Notes: generated by a model from the letters alone, not told the origin. Positions 51,223-60,712 are shown, numbered from the stretch's first letter. The stretch is 64,000 nucleotides of DNA from Berkiella sp963829835 (GCA_963829835.1 CAWHKC010000004.1:1860001-1924000), one strand, 5' to 3'. Translations and numbers: made by a program.

Positions 51223-54084
51223 CTATGAACGGCTCAGATCTTGCCTTTGTAATGTTGCATTTCTGTTGAAGTTGTCAACATTTGGAAACTTAAAGTCATT
51301 TTTATTAAATAATTCTACACATATATCAACTGCTTTTGGATCAAGTTTTTTAACTTTCATTTTTTTAAGTTCATTGAGTGCCATCTCAATTCCTAAAGCT
51401 GGTCGATAAGGGCGATGTGAAGACATTGCCTCAACAATATCAGCTACGGTGAGAATTTTTGATTCTAACATGATAGCACTCCCTTTTAACCCAAAGGGAT
51501 AACCTGAACCATCAATATATTCATGATGTTGACGCACAATTTCTGCTATCGGCCCTGGAAACTCAATATCTTTTAAAATTTGGAATCCCACTTCGGGATG
51601 AGTTTTGATGATAGCAAATTCAGGCGCGGTCAGCCTTGAGGGTTTACTTAAAATTTCAGAAGGTACGGTGATCTTTCCAATATCGTGAACACAAGCTGCT
51701 AAATTCAGCCATTGAATCCTCTGGGGTTCAAGCCCATAAACTTCAGCAATGGCAACAGCTAAGCTAGCAACGCGTTTTTGATGGCCTGAAGTAAACGGAT
51801 CTCGCACTTCAAGCATAACACCTAGCGCGCTGATAGTGTTTTGCAGTGAATGTTCTAATTTAAGTGTTTGTTGTTCTTTAAGGAGCTTCGTGTCTTCATA
51901 AGCGTTTTGTGTGCGTTGGTGTTCAATGCCTAAAATAATATTTTGACCAAGTTCTTGAAACATCCGAATTTCAGTTTCCTTAAAAGCATCAGTATGTTTA
52001 GAGTAGATTGCTAAAATGAAACTTATCTTGTGATGTGATGTTAATGGTAATGCTAATACGGAATTTAGAATACCATCTGTCACCAAATAATCACGTTTTT
52101 CCACAATATTTTGCGTTTCAGGTTTTTTGGAAAATATTGATTTTAAGATACAATCTTGTCCCGGTAATTCAGTATTATGGATTTCTTGGTTATGATAGAG
52201 CATCTTGCCATTTCCAGACAAATTATAGATTTTCAAAGGATGATTTGCGTCATCTGTCACTTCTAACACACAACAGACAGGGTAAAAATCATTTTTATTG
52301 GTAATAGATTCGCAACAGGATTCAATCAATTCAATTTCAGAAGAGGCTTGGGAAATGGCAGAATTACCTTTGCTCAATGCCAACAAAGCCCAATTGAGGC
52401 GCCTTAAATTTGCTTCTACTCTTTTTTTATCGGTGATATCAATTGCGATTCCAATGATTTGATTAATCTTATTTTGCTGACAACGCAAAGGAACCAAAGT
52501 GGCGGCGTAATATTTTTTACCTGCAGGGAAGGTTAGCTCATTTTCAAAATGAATCGATTGATTTTCTCTTATACAACGGTTTAAAGAATTCATCATTTCA
52601 AGTCCAGTATCATTTGGAAATAGTTCTGAGAAATTCTTTGATACAAGGATACTTTGTGGAATGCCTATAACTTTTTGACAAGCAGGATTAACGCGTTCAA
52701 ACTGAAAGTCGTTGTTCGGCAAAACATTAACGATGAATATACTATCAGCACTATTATTAAACATTTCATTAAACTGTTCTTGAATATGCAATGAAGATTT
52801 TTCGAGTTGCTTAAAAGCTGTGATATCTTGCAATGTGCCAATTGCCAGCAATGGTTCGTTCAATTCATCGTATATAATTTTACAATGTTCATAAATATGT
52901 TTTGGAATTCTCTTGTCAGTAATAATTTGATATTCGCTGGAAAACTCTGATGCTTTATTCATAACTGACAAATGCGCTTGATACATTCTTTCTCTATCAA
53001 TTGGGATTACAAATGTTGAAAAAATATCATAAATGGCTAGCGGGGCTTTTGGATTTAATTTTGGTTTGGCAAAGATTTCATAAATATTCATCAATTCATC
53101 TGAAATATACAAGGTTTTATTTTTAAAATTATACTCCCAATTTCCACTATGAGCTGATTTTTGCTGCTCTTGGAGAACAACAGCACGTGTATCTAAAGAT
53201 TGCTTTAGCAAAATTTGTTCAGTGACTTCATGTTTTTGTGCCCAATACCCCACAAGATGAGAATCTTCAACTTCAAAAAACACATGATTCAAAAACCATT
53301 TTTCATGACCAGCACTATCGGTTTCATGAGACTGAACATTATCAGCCCTATAGTTATTGCTGCTAATATATTTTAATATGTCTTTGAGTTCATAATCATT
53401 TTTTAACCTAGAGCCCAAGGATTGCTTATTAAAAATATCTTCTTTTTTGACGCCAAAAATTCTCTCATAAACTTTATTGCAATCTTTAACTACACATTTT
53501 TTTATTTTATCAATCATCTCTTCTAAGGGTAACAGTATAGAAATAGGTTCAATAGGTTCATAATAAATAATTGCGTCGTTAAATCCACGAAAATGATATT
53601 TTTCTTCTGCATCTCTTAATTTGCTTATGATGTGGATGTCTTCAAAAATATTTTGATAATTTTGATCTGATATTTCTTTAATTTTAGATTCACCTAAAGT
53701 CACAACAACTAATTTACGCTTCAATAGCTGAGCCAATGTGATCAAGCCGAGATAGTTTTTATTTTCATCAATGAACACGGCATAATCGAAGTCATATTCA
53801 TTCATTCTTTGAATTACCACGTCCTCATCAAAATTTGAAGGGAAAATTTCAGAAATGGTTCTGATCAATTGAAAGCAAGTTAAATTTTCAAGATGCTTTG
53901 TATATTTCTGCATGCAGTGTATTTCGGTGGGAGAAAGTATTCCTACAAATTGTCCTTTATCTTCAAGTAAAATAAAGGGCTTTGTATTTATTTCAACGAA
54001 TTTATCAATGGCTGTGATTAGCGGGGCATTGGCATCGCATGTTATAAAGTTTCTATTACAATTTTCACTTAAGGGTATTTTCAC
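51223..54084 (-). CDS. Multidomain c-di-GMP phosphodiesterase: CBS-like pair, PAS repeats, GAF, HD-GYP
   Basis: 953 aa, no membrane helix. Two CBS-like units occupy about residues 1-130 (FVGILSPTEIHCM; YLGLITLAQLLK). Two or three PAS domains cover about 200-560 and a GAF domain about 565-730. HD-GYP is at about 760-930, with HDIGK, HPEVGFQIL, QHHE and GSGYPFGLKG intact, so hydrolysis of c-di-GMP is likely. The start is GTG 54084 with AAGGA six bases upstream. The sensing part suggests cytosolic redox, small-molecule or nucleotide input (inference). No receiver domain or partner kinase nearby. Confidence 0.88.
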   Translation of the reverse strand: MKIPLSENCNRNFITCDANAPLITAIDKFVEINTKPFILLEDKGQFVGILSPTEIHCMQKYTKHLENLTCFQLIRTISEIFPSNFDEDVVIQRMNEYDFDYAVFIDENKNYLGLITLAQLLKRKLVVVTLGESKIKEISDQNYQNIFEDIHIISKLRDAEEKYHFRGFNDAIIYYEPIEPISILLPLEEMIDKIKKCVVKDCNKVYERIFGVKKEDIFNKQSLGSRLKNDYELKDILKYISSNNYRADNVQSHETDSAGHEKWFLNHVFFEVEDSHLVGYWAQKHEVTEQILLKQSLDTRAVVLQEQQKSAHSGNWEYNFKNKTLYISDELMNIYEIFAKPKLNPKAPLAIYDIFSTFVIPIDRERMYQAHLSVMNKASEFSSEYQIITDKRIPKHIYEHCKIIYDELNEPLLAIGTLQDITAFKQLEKSSLHIQEQFNEMFNNSADSIFIVNVLPNNDFQFERVNPACQKVIGIPQSILVSKNFSELFPNDTGLEMMNSLNRCIRENQSIHFENELTFPAGKKYYAATLVPLRCQQNKINQIIGIAIDITDKKRVEANLRRLNWALLALSKGNSAISQASSEIELIESCCESITNKNDFYPVCCVLEVTDDANHPLKIYNLSGNGKMLYHNQEIHNTELPGQDCILKSIFSKKPETQNIVEKRDYLVTDGILNSVLALPLTSHHKISFILAIYSKHTDAFKETEIRMFQELGQNIILGIEHQRTQNAYEDTKLLKEQQTLKLEHSLQNTISALGVMLEVRDPFTSGHQKRVASLAVAIAEVYGLEPQRIQWLNLAACVHDIGKITVPSEILSKPSRLTAPEFAIIKTHPEVGFQILKDIEFPGPIAEIVRQHHEYIDGSGYPFGLKGSAIMLESKILTVADIVEAMSSHRPYRPALGIEMALNELKKMKVKKLDPKAVDICVELFNKNDFKFPNVDNFNRNATLQRQDLSRS

Positions 54085-54259
54085 GGAAGTTCCTTAAGAG
54101 GGGAGTACTACGTCTATGTATATACCTCTAATGATTAGACAGTTATATATAACATTTGGTTCAATGCAAATTAGTGCACATAATACTACCGCTATATCAC
54201 GTTTAAGCATTCCTCTATATTATCGATATAGTAAAGATGTATTCTCTAAAGGCGATGCC

Positions 54260-55645
54260 ATGTCCCAAGAGCCAGCAACCACACATGCATTAACGTATGA
54301 TGGTAACACCAGTGAACTGTACAAAATATATCTACTGAGTATTTTGCTTAGTATTGTGACACTTGGTATTTATCATTTTTGGGGAAAGACTCGCAAACGC
54401 CGTTATATAACTTCCTCTTTTATGCTAGATAAAGACAGATTTGAATACACAGGGTATGGTCTTGAATTATTATTAGGACTTATTTTCGGTTTGATTATGC
54501 TTGCCATTATTTCACTTCCCTTATACTGGGCTTCAGAAGAAGTGGAGACCTATCAAGAAAAGATAAATCACTCGCAAACCAATCAAAAATTTGATTTTCA
54601 ATCAAATAAGAATCTTAAAAAGAATAGTTTTCGTGTTGAAGAGCAAGATCCTTTTGAAAATAAATTTGTCTTTGAATTCAACAGTGTCAGTGATTTTTGG
54701 ATACGATTTAACAACCAAGGCTTTTTTATTAGATATGCAGATAAGGAGCTGGATATCAAATGGAAGTTTATGACTTTTCTGTTTGGCGGGGGATTAGATG
54801 TACAATTTATCCCTGAGCAGAATTACAAACTACTCTTTGCCATATTATTAACACCAATCTATATCATTTTCTATTTTATCTATTTACCCTTTGTCATTGT
54901 TTATGGATCATTACGTTATCGCTTATCACGGCTTCGGTGGCGGGGAATACGAGGACATTTAGATGGTTCAAGTCTATTATATGGACTGATTGGTCTGAGT
55001 CAAACCCTAATGAAATTGTTGACTTTGGGTTTTTGGATCCCCATTAGCGATGTTATTATGTACAAATATAAAATGAAAAAATTGCATTTTGGCAATCAAT
55101 TAGCCAGCTTTACACCCTCTATAAAGATCCTTATTATTGCAAACCTTGCGAGCATTGGTGCTTCATTATACCTACTTGCATTAATGGCAGTTTGTGGTTA
55201 CTGGTTACTCCCTTTTATAGCGCATTATGTTCACGTTCCAGCAGAAGGTTGGATAGCGAAGCCTTATATTACCAAACTTCTTAAAGAAGGATATATTATA
55301 AGTATCATACTCCTCTTATGGGGTTGTTATGCACCGCGTTATTGGTATAGAGCTGCATTTCTACGCGAGAAATATAATAAGTTGCATTTTGGATCTATCG
55401 GTTTTGCTTGCAATGCTACTGGTCTTGAATATCTAAGACTCTTTGTTATTAATGATCTTATTTTTATTTTTACCTTTGGATTTGGTTTACCGTTTATTTG
55501 GCAGCGTCGAATGAGATTTTTTTGTGACCATGTCGGTATGGTTGGAAATTTACAGGCGCTTACTATTGAGCAAGCTCCCGGTAAAAAATCAAAATTTGGC
55601 GGTGGCTTTGCTTCAGTGATGAATTTGGAAATTGGTCTTATTTAG
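54260..55645 (+). CDS. DUF898 (YjgN-like) membrane protein
   Basis: 461 aa from ATG 54260 (AAAGGCG upstream); a frame back to 54116 has no ribosome site. Three copies of the DUF898 unit are visible: YHFWGKTRKRRYITSSF, then IPISDVIMYKYKMKKLHFGN, then PRYWYRAAFLREKYNKLHFG. About seven membrane helices lie between them. Function unknown. It is followed 10 bp later by an M48 peptidase gene; the pair recurs in gammaproteobacteria, suggesting a joint envelope task (inference). Confidence 0.85.
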   Translation: MSQEPATTHALTYDGNTSELYKIYLLSILLSIVTLGIYHFWGKTRKRRYITSSFMLDKDRFEYTGYGLELLLGLIFGLIMLAIISLPLYWASEEVETYQEKINHSQTNQKFDFQSNKNLKKNSFRVEEQDPFENKFVFEFNSVSDFWIRFNNQGFFIRYADKELDIKWKFMTFLFGGGLDVQFIPEQNYKLLFAILLTPIYIIFYFIYLPFVIVYGSLRYRLSRLRWRGIRGHLDGSSLLYGLIGLSQTLMKLLTLGFWIPISDVIMYKYKMKKLHFGNQLASFTPSIKILIIANLASIGASLYLLALMAVCGYWLLPFIAHYVHVPAEGWIAKPYITKLLKEGYIISIILLLWGCYAPRYWYRAAFLREKYNKLHFGSIGFACNATGLEYLRLFVINDLIFIFTFGFGLPFIWQRRMRFFCDHVGMVGNLQALTIEQAPGKKSKFGGGFASVMNLEIGLI

Positions 55646-55655
55646 AGAAAAGCTT

Positions 55656-56744
55656 ATGAAACTATTTTCAGCGCGATACTTTGACGGCCAAAAAATTCAA
55701 CCCGTTACAGCGTTGGTTGAAGTCTCGCTTGAGGGCTTGAAAATTTCAATTGAAGAAAACCATGTCAAACAAATCATTGAATGGCCTAAAGAAGAATTAC
55801 AACTTTTAGAACGTCCTTATCAGGACAAACCGGCAGTATTTGGTTGCAAATTAATGTTGGGAGCACGTCTGGTAGTTGAGGAGTTGGATGCTTATGAGTC
55901 AATATTACCTTTAGTTCATTCTCGTAATATAAAATTATCACATGTGCATCACCCCTGGCGGTCTGCATGGATATTAGTAGCTGCTATTGTCATTATAATG
56001 GTATTGCCTGTGTGGAAAATATCAACAGTCTCTTTGTGGATTGCCAATCTTGTTCCTTACAGCTGGGAAGAGGAAATTTGGGAAAAAAATGTTAAGCCAA
56101 GATTTAATGGTCAAGTTGAATGTGTTGATCCAGAAGGTAGGAAGGCACTTGATTATTTGATTGAGAAACTTAGCAGACAAACCGGTTCTAAGCATAAATT
56201 TGATATTAGGGTGATTGATTCGCCTGATTTCGTTAATGCTGAATCAACGCCTGGTTTTCATATTTTTATTTATAGTGGTTTGTTAAACATCAATGATCCC
56301 GATGGCATAGCAGGGGTTATAGCGCATGAAATGGGACATTCTTTAAAACATCATGTGATCGCCATCTTTATTAATCAGATGGGAGTTAGAGCTTTTTATA
56401 AAGCAATGTTAGGACTTTCTGAGAATAATGTCGCTTTTGATTTTATCAACTTAAAATATAGCCGAGATTATGAATGGCAAGCTGATGATATAGGATTAGA
56501 CTTAATCAAAAAAGCGAAAATAAGCCCCGAAGGTTTCCGGCATTCAATGGAGTTTTTAGCGAAGGATACAGGAGACTTTGAAGGCCTTGAAGCTTATTTA
56601 GTAGATCATCCCACCCATCATGATCGTATTGAAAACATCCGGGCAAATGAGGACTTGCTTAACCCAGAGCCTAGTCTCACTCAAGAGCAATGGAAGGCGT
56701 TGAAGAATATTTGTAGTAAGAAAGAGCCGCTGAAGTTAGATTAA
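55656..56744 (+). CDS. M48 family zinc metallopeptidase
   Basis: 362 aa from ATG 55656. An N-terminal beta domain (residues 1-90) precedes a single membrane helix (about 107-127, WILVAAIVIIMVLPVW). The peptidase domain has HEMGHSLKHH with the zinc HExxH and, downstream, the third ligand Glu in RDYEWQADDIGLDL. It should face the periplasm. Operon partner of the DUF898 gene. A family B repeat begins 8 bases after the stop. Confidence 0.87.
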   Translation: MKLFSARYFDGQKIQPVTALVEVSLEGLKISIEENHVKQIIEWPKEELQLLERPYQDKPAVFGCKLMLGARLVVEELDAYESILPLVHSRNIKLSHVHHPWRSAWILVAAIVIIMVLPVWKISTVSLWIANLVPYSWEEEIWEKNVKPRFNGQVECVDPEGRKALDYLIEKLSRQTGSKHKFDIRVIDSPDFVNAESTPGFHIFIYSGLLNINDPDGIAGVIAHEMGHSLKHHVIAIFINQMGVRAFYKAMLGLSENNVAFDFINLKYSRDYEWQADDIGLDLIKKAKISPEGFRHSMEFLAKDTGDFEGLEAYLVDHPTHHDRIENIRANEDLLNPEPSLTQEQWKALKNICSKKEPLKLD

Positions 56745-56751
56745 ACCGCCG

Positions 56752-56799
56752 CTATGTGCCGCGACATTCTCTACGTCTACGTGCCGCGGTACGTCGACG
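56752..56799. repeat. Family B palindromic repeat, compound
   Basis: CTATGTGCCGCGAC and CTACGTGCCGCGGTACG halves fill the whole convergent gap between the M48 and GNAT genes, ending at the GNAT stop codon. Confidence 0.75.
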
Positions 56800-57657
56800 T
56801 TAGCATCTTTGTGGTTCAGGATATCTTAACTTTTCATTCCCTAAATCAAAATCACTAGAAACCATTATCAAACACTCAGGCGTTGCCTTGATGGGTGTTA
56901 CTTTGTTTGTAAACGCATCAGGGCAAAACTGTAGTACCACTTTTGAGTAAGGTTCTGATATTAAAGAGCAGACAGTATCAAGTGACATTGCTTTAGCAAA
57001 AACGATATCTTTAAGACAAAGTGTTTCATCAGCTACCGAATAACACACAAGTATATTGTGTTTTTCAGAATAATAAACTGGGTGAGAAAGAGCGGCCAGT
57101 GTGAAAATCACGGTTTCATTGACAATGCCAAATCGGGTTGAGAGGGGTTTTCTTTTTAAGAGCAAATCATGCATTAATGTTAAATCAGTTTTGTTATTCA
57201 AATCCAATTTTCTAAGTGAATCTCCAAATTCATTTTTTTTGAGATCTTCAACTTGATAATCATATTCAACTTTAGATGCAAACCCAAAATGTTCATACAG
57301 TTCAGGCTGATCGGTGAATAAAAAAGAAAAGTCATAATGTTGTTTAATTGTTAATTGTGCTTCATTCATTAATTGAGTGAAAATGCCTTTTCTTCTGTAT
57401 TTTTCTTTAACACAGACGCCATGAATCGCAGCCCCACGAACCTTTTTTTCATTGACGACGAAATCAAAAGGAATGAGTCCTAAATGCCCCACCAATTCTT
57501 TATCATGATAATAGACAAAAGGCGTAGATACTTTGTCCCAATAGGCATTATGTAATCGACCATTATCGGCAATTTTTTTTATGCCAGGAAAACATTCATC
57601 AATGAGCGTCAAACATTGTGAATATAATGCAGGATCTTCAGCGTAATGTTTAATCAT
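56800..57657 (-). CDS. GNAT family N-acetyltransferase
   Basis: 285 aa from ATG 57657; the frame continues upstream to 57711 without a ribosome site. The acetyl-CoA motif A is GVCVKEKYRRKGIFTQLM (RRKG pyrophosphate loop), followed by FLFTDQPELYEHFGF. A second C-terminal domain of about 130 residues is attached, as in Eis/YitI-like two-domain acetyltransferases. Substrate unknown. It stands alone, divergent from the gene at 57827. Confidence 0.82.
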   Translation of the reverse strand: MIKHYAEDPALYSQCLTLIDECFPGIKKIADNGRLHNAYWDKVSTPFVYYHDKELVGHLGLIPFDFVVNEKKVRGAAIHGVCVKEKYRRKGIFTQLMNEAQLTIKQHYDFSFLFTDQPELYEHFGFASKVEYDYQVEDLKKNEFGDSLRKLDLNNKTDLTLMHDLLLKRKPLSTRFGIVNETVIFTLAALSHPVYYSEKHNILVCYSVADETLCLKDIVFAKAMSLDTVCSLISEPYSKVVLQFCPDAFTNKVTPIKATPECLIMVSSDFDLGNEKLRYPEPQRC

Positions 57658-57826
57658 GATTATGAACCTATATGGAATGACGTCAAAATAAGCTATACGT
57701 GAGTTGAGCAACTAAACCCTTAACCAATGAGACTCTTCAGTTAACCTTTTGTCGGAAAGCATTATCGCTCGTTATGGGTATCTTATATATTCTCAACGAA
57801 ATGAAGAAATATTTAAAGGGTTCATT

Positions 57827-58726
57827 ATGATTAAGGCTCCAACAAGCCTAACTAAGGCACAACAAGTCAAAATTGATAGTTACTACATTAATCCATTTAT
57901 TGAGATTATCCAAGATGCTTTAGCAGATATAAAAGGCATCAAAGCGGATGAGGCTTTAAAGCAACTGATTGCTTTAGTTGTTAAAGATAAAAAACAATAT
58001 AAAAAAGAAACATTAGAACTCCCGATCGGTGAAGGTGTTGCTCAAAAAGATATTTCCCTTTTTAATAATATTAAATCCATTCTACCGAAATCTTCTGACG
58101 AGGAGCGTCAACCGGTTTATGATGCGCTTTACAAATTATTTCATGAATTTAGATTGAATAAATCCCCGGATTCTCCGTTTGCTGATGAGCATAATACAGC
58201 AATAGTTGCTAAATATACTGTCAATGGCGTATATAACCCAGAAAAAGGTTATAATGAGGCATATCAAAAAACGGGTACACTAGCGAAGCGTTTATTAGGC
58301 GATGGCCCAGAGACAACGCCTGAAATTATTGAAGCTTATGTTTTAGCGTCATTACATAAATTTTTAAATGTAAATGTAAAAGTGGAAGCTAAGTCTCAAG
58401 TGAGTGCACCCGAAAAACCAGAAATCAAACCAAGCAGTTCCATGAAACGAGCGGCATCTTCAATAGAAGCTGAGCTTGATTTTATGACGGAAGCTGAAAT
58501 TGCTGAGTACTTTAGAATTGTTGAAGGAACTAAACCAAAGCAGGATTATATGCCTGCGTATGGGGCTAAAAAACAGAGTAAATTGGCAAGCTCTACAGAT
58601 AACCTTGATTATCAACTTGCTTTAAGTTTGCAACAAGAAGAACAAAATAGGGTGGCTCCCAGTTCAAGCGTTACACCTATGCTAAAGCCACCTGCAGCAA
58701 AAAAATCACCCTTTGGTTGGTGGTAA
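57827..58726 (+). CDS. Hypothetical protein with C-terminal MIU-like ubiquitin-binding motif; effector candidate
   Basis: 299 aa from ATG 57827 (AAAGGG upstream). Residues 1-200 are helical and charged, with no family recognised. Near residues 261-275 stands DYQLALSLQQEEQNR (58607-58651). It fits the LAxxLQxEE core of eukaryotic MIU/inverted ubiquitin-interacting motifs, preceded by the usual acidic and aromatic residues. The C-terminus is Ser/Pro-rich and ends FGWW. There is no signal peptide. A ubiquitin-binding motif has no bacterial use, so host-cell action is likely (inference from a short motif). Confidence 0.72.
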   Translation: MIKAPTSLTKAQQVKIDSYYINPFIEIIQDALADIKGIKADEALKQLIALVVKDKKQYKKETLELPIGEGVAQKDISLFNNIKSILPKSSDEERQPVYDALYKLFHEFRLNKSPDSPFADEHNTAIVAKYTVNGVYNPEKGYNEAYQKTGTLAKRLLGDGPETTPEIIEAYVLASLHKFLNVNVKVEAKSQVSAPEKPEIKPSSSMKRAASSIEAELDFMTEAEIAEYFRIVEGTKPKQDYMPAYGAKKQSKLASSTDNLDYQLALSLQQEEQNRVAPSSSVTPMLKPPAAKKSPFGWW

Positions 58727-58737
58727 TTAAGATGCCT

Positions 58738-58855
58738 CTACGTGCCGCGACTTGTTCGCGGCATCCAGATGATGTTTTGAATGGATACCGCGGATCCTAC
58801 TACGCCTAAGAGGCTTCGAAGGACAGGCAAGCCGCGGTACGTCGGGGTAGGGTGA
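58738..58855. repeat. Family B palindromic repeat pair
   Basis: CTACGTGCCGCGA-CTTGT-TCGCGGCATCCAG (58738-58768) and an inverted half GCCGCGGTACGTCGGGG (58831-58847). The copies fill the convergent gap up to the stop of the next gene. Confidence 0.8.
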
Positions 58856-59614
58856 CTAAAGAGCTCTTTCTAAATCCTCGTTATAGATCAACATCAATGC
58901 TGCACCTAATGGATAGATAATTAAGCTAACAATCTCTTTGCCTAAAGGTCCAACTAACATCATTAACCCAAAATTTAATAAACCTGCAGCTAGCATAATA
59001 ATAAGTAATATAAAGAATGTTTTCCACCAGTGACCGCGCACCAATTTCCAGCTTTGTTTTAATCCGTCGATAGCATTTGCTCCTCTTATGACAATTTGTA
59101 CGCTGGAAACATAAAAATACAAAGTCATGATGGCCCAAGCAATGAGTACGATGAATGCAATTATTATAAATATAAAGGAAATGACTTTCATCAAATCAAT
59201 TTCAGTGCCTGTTGAAGATGCAGATGCATAACCGCTAATAAAGCCAAACACAAATGAAATGATAATAGGCGGGATCATAAGAATAAGTCCTGAAAGGAGC
59301 ACTGGTAAACTGCGCTGTCCGCCATTTTTTAAGACATCAACATAATTAACAGGTAAACTATTGTGTTTTTGATTAACGCCATAGAGTATACAACTGAAAA
59401 ACACGAGTGAGTTTACCATTTGTAAGACAATATTCAGTATAAAATTCCAACTGAAAGCTTGAGGTTGTGTTGTTACTATTGGGAAAAATCTATCAATGAG
59501 ATACATAAGTAAAACATACACAATGACAAGCGGTAAAATATCAATAAAGCTTTTGCCATAAAGTTTAAATGCACGAGAATAGGTGCTTGTAATGGAGGGT
59601 AATGTTGCGGCCAT
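58856..59614 (-). CDS. Six-helix membrane protein, unknown (YciC/DUF975-like in layout)
   Basis: 252 aa. Hydrophobic segments lie at about residues 24-45, 55-78, 100-125, 145-170, 198-220 and 222-245. An amphipathic N-terminus (SITSTYSRAFKLYGKSF) and the SWKLVRGHWWKTFFILL pattern are shared with integral membrane proteins of the YciC / glycerophosphodiesterase-membrane-domain type. No catalytic motif. AAAGGT precedes ATG 59614. Single gene. Confidence 0.75.
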   Translation of the reverse strand: MAATLPSITSTYSRAFKLYGKSFIDILPLVIVYVLLMYLIDRFFPIVTTQPQAFSWNFILNIVLQMVNSLVFFSCILYGVNQKHNSLPVNYVDVLKNGGQRSLPVLLSGLILMIPPIIISFVFGFISGYASASSTGTEIDLMKVISFIFIIIAFIVLIAWAIMTLYFYVSSVQIVIRGANAIDGLKQSWKLVRGHWWKTFFILLIIMLAAGLLNFGLMMLVGPLGKEIVSLIIYPLGAALMLIYNEDLERAL

Positions 59615-59710
59615 AATAGTTGACCTTTTTTTGGTTAATCTATTAACAGCATATTAGTTGTAATGCAAACATACAACTGGTAATAATTTCAGACTGAAGG
59701 GACTAATAGT

Positions 59711-59742
59711 AAAAAAATAGGACACCTGAGAGATGTCCTATT
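59711..59742 (-). terminator. Intrinsic terminator of the His/Tyr-rich protein gene
   Basis: AATAGGACA and TGTCCTATT (9 bp) enclose a nine-base loop. Read on the minus strand the stem is followed by a run of T residues. It begins 10 bases after the stop at 59753. Confidence 0.85.
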
Positions 59743-59752
59743 CCTATATTGC

Positions 59753-59974
59753 CTACCACCACCAATAACTGTTGTATCGGTATGGTTTATAGTACTCATA
59801 ATGTACACGATTACGATAAGGTGCGTAATAGACGCGATTAACATTAGGTCCTGGGACATAAAAGAAATTGGTGTATCCATACCCATAGTGACCGTAATGC
59901 CCATAATGATGTTTATGAGCGGCTAAAGAAACTGTAGAAAAAGTGACTAATAAAATAAATAGTAGCGTTTTCAT
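59753..59974 (-). CDS. Small secreted His/Tyr/Gly-rich protein
   Basis: 73 aa from ATG 59974 with GAGG upstream. A signal peptide (MKTLLFILLVTFSTVSLA) is followed by HKHHYGHYGHYGYGY, then a Tyr/Arg/Pro-rich part ending in WWW. The mature peptide is about 55 residues, low complexity and probably disordered; His clusters could bind metal (inference). It has its own terminator. Confidence 0.75.
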   Translation of the reverse strand: MKTLLFILLVTFSTVSLAAHKHHYGHYGHYGYGYTNFFYVPGPNVNRVYYAPYRNRVHYEYYKPYRYNSYWWW

Positions 59975-60157
59975 GATCGGCCTCACAATAGTTTGTACGA
60001 CCTATAATTGACCAATCATCGTTAGTAAAAGTTTCATATTAATTAAGCTAAGAGGCTGTTCATATTTATACATTGTTATAAAGCTTAAATGATGGAACTT
60101 ATTGATTAAGTTTTGCTCTAAAATGAATAGAGCAATATAAATGAATGAGGTAAAGCC

Positions 60158-60565
60158 ATGCGTGTGTCAAAAAGCTATACAATGATAATTTGCTTATTAG
60201 TAGGACTAAGTAATGTACCCTCAATTGTTCTTGCTGAAGATTGCAAAGCGATTCTAGCTAAACTGCCTAATCATTCTGCTGGATCTTCTGATCAAGCCCA
60301 GATGGTTGCTAATTTTGAGAAGCAATGCAAAGCAAGACCAAATGCTGATGATCCAAATGTATTTAATCAATGCATGACAGCCGGTATGCGCTCAATGGCA
60401 GTATCAGGAAACTATGTGGCTGCTGAAAAAATGGCAAGAATGGAGTGCGATGCTGGCCATGACGAGCTCAGTAAAACGTTTTTGGGTATGATAATGAATA
60501 ATCAAAATGCTTCAGAAGCGGATAAGGCGGCAGCGCAGGAAGCCATCAATAGCAAAAATCAGTAA
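60158..60565 (+). CDS. Small secreted/periplasmic protein, unknown
   Basis: 135 aa. Signal peptide about residues 1-26 (ending I-V-L-A). The mature part is helical with four Cys (EDCKAIL, KQCKARP, NQCMTAG, MECDAGH), suggesting two disulfides. GAGGTAAAG precedes the ATG. No family recognised. Confidence 0.72.
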   Translation: MRVSKSYTMIICLLVGLSNVPSIVLAEDCKAILAKLPNHSAGSSDQAQMVANFEKQCKARPNADDPNVFNQCMTAGMRSMAVSGNYVAAEKMARMECDAGHDELSKTFLGMIMNNQNASEADKAAAQEAINSKNQ

Positions 60566-60572
60566 ATAAGAC

Positions 60573-60690
60573 CCTCACCTGCCTACGCTAGTTTTTTCAA
60601 AATTCCGAGCATTGTTAGAAGAAGCTTCGGCAGGCAGGCCCTAACCCTCTCCCAAAAGGGAGAGGGGATAAGAGATAAGAGATAAGAGAA
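60573..60690. repeat. Intergenic palindromic repeat with CCCTCTCCC hairpin and 7-bp tandem repeats
   Basis: CCTGCCT near 60580 and AGGCAGG near 60632 are complementary. CCCTCTCCC-AAAA-GGGAGAGGG at 60645-60666 is a perfect 9-bp hairpin. Three GATAAGA units follow. The hairpin form is widespread in intergenic DNA of Proteobacteria. It lies in a convergent gap and may end both transcripts. Confidence 0.7.
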
Positions 60691-60712
60691 GTTCCATCCT
60701 GATTCAATATTA

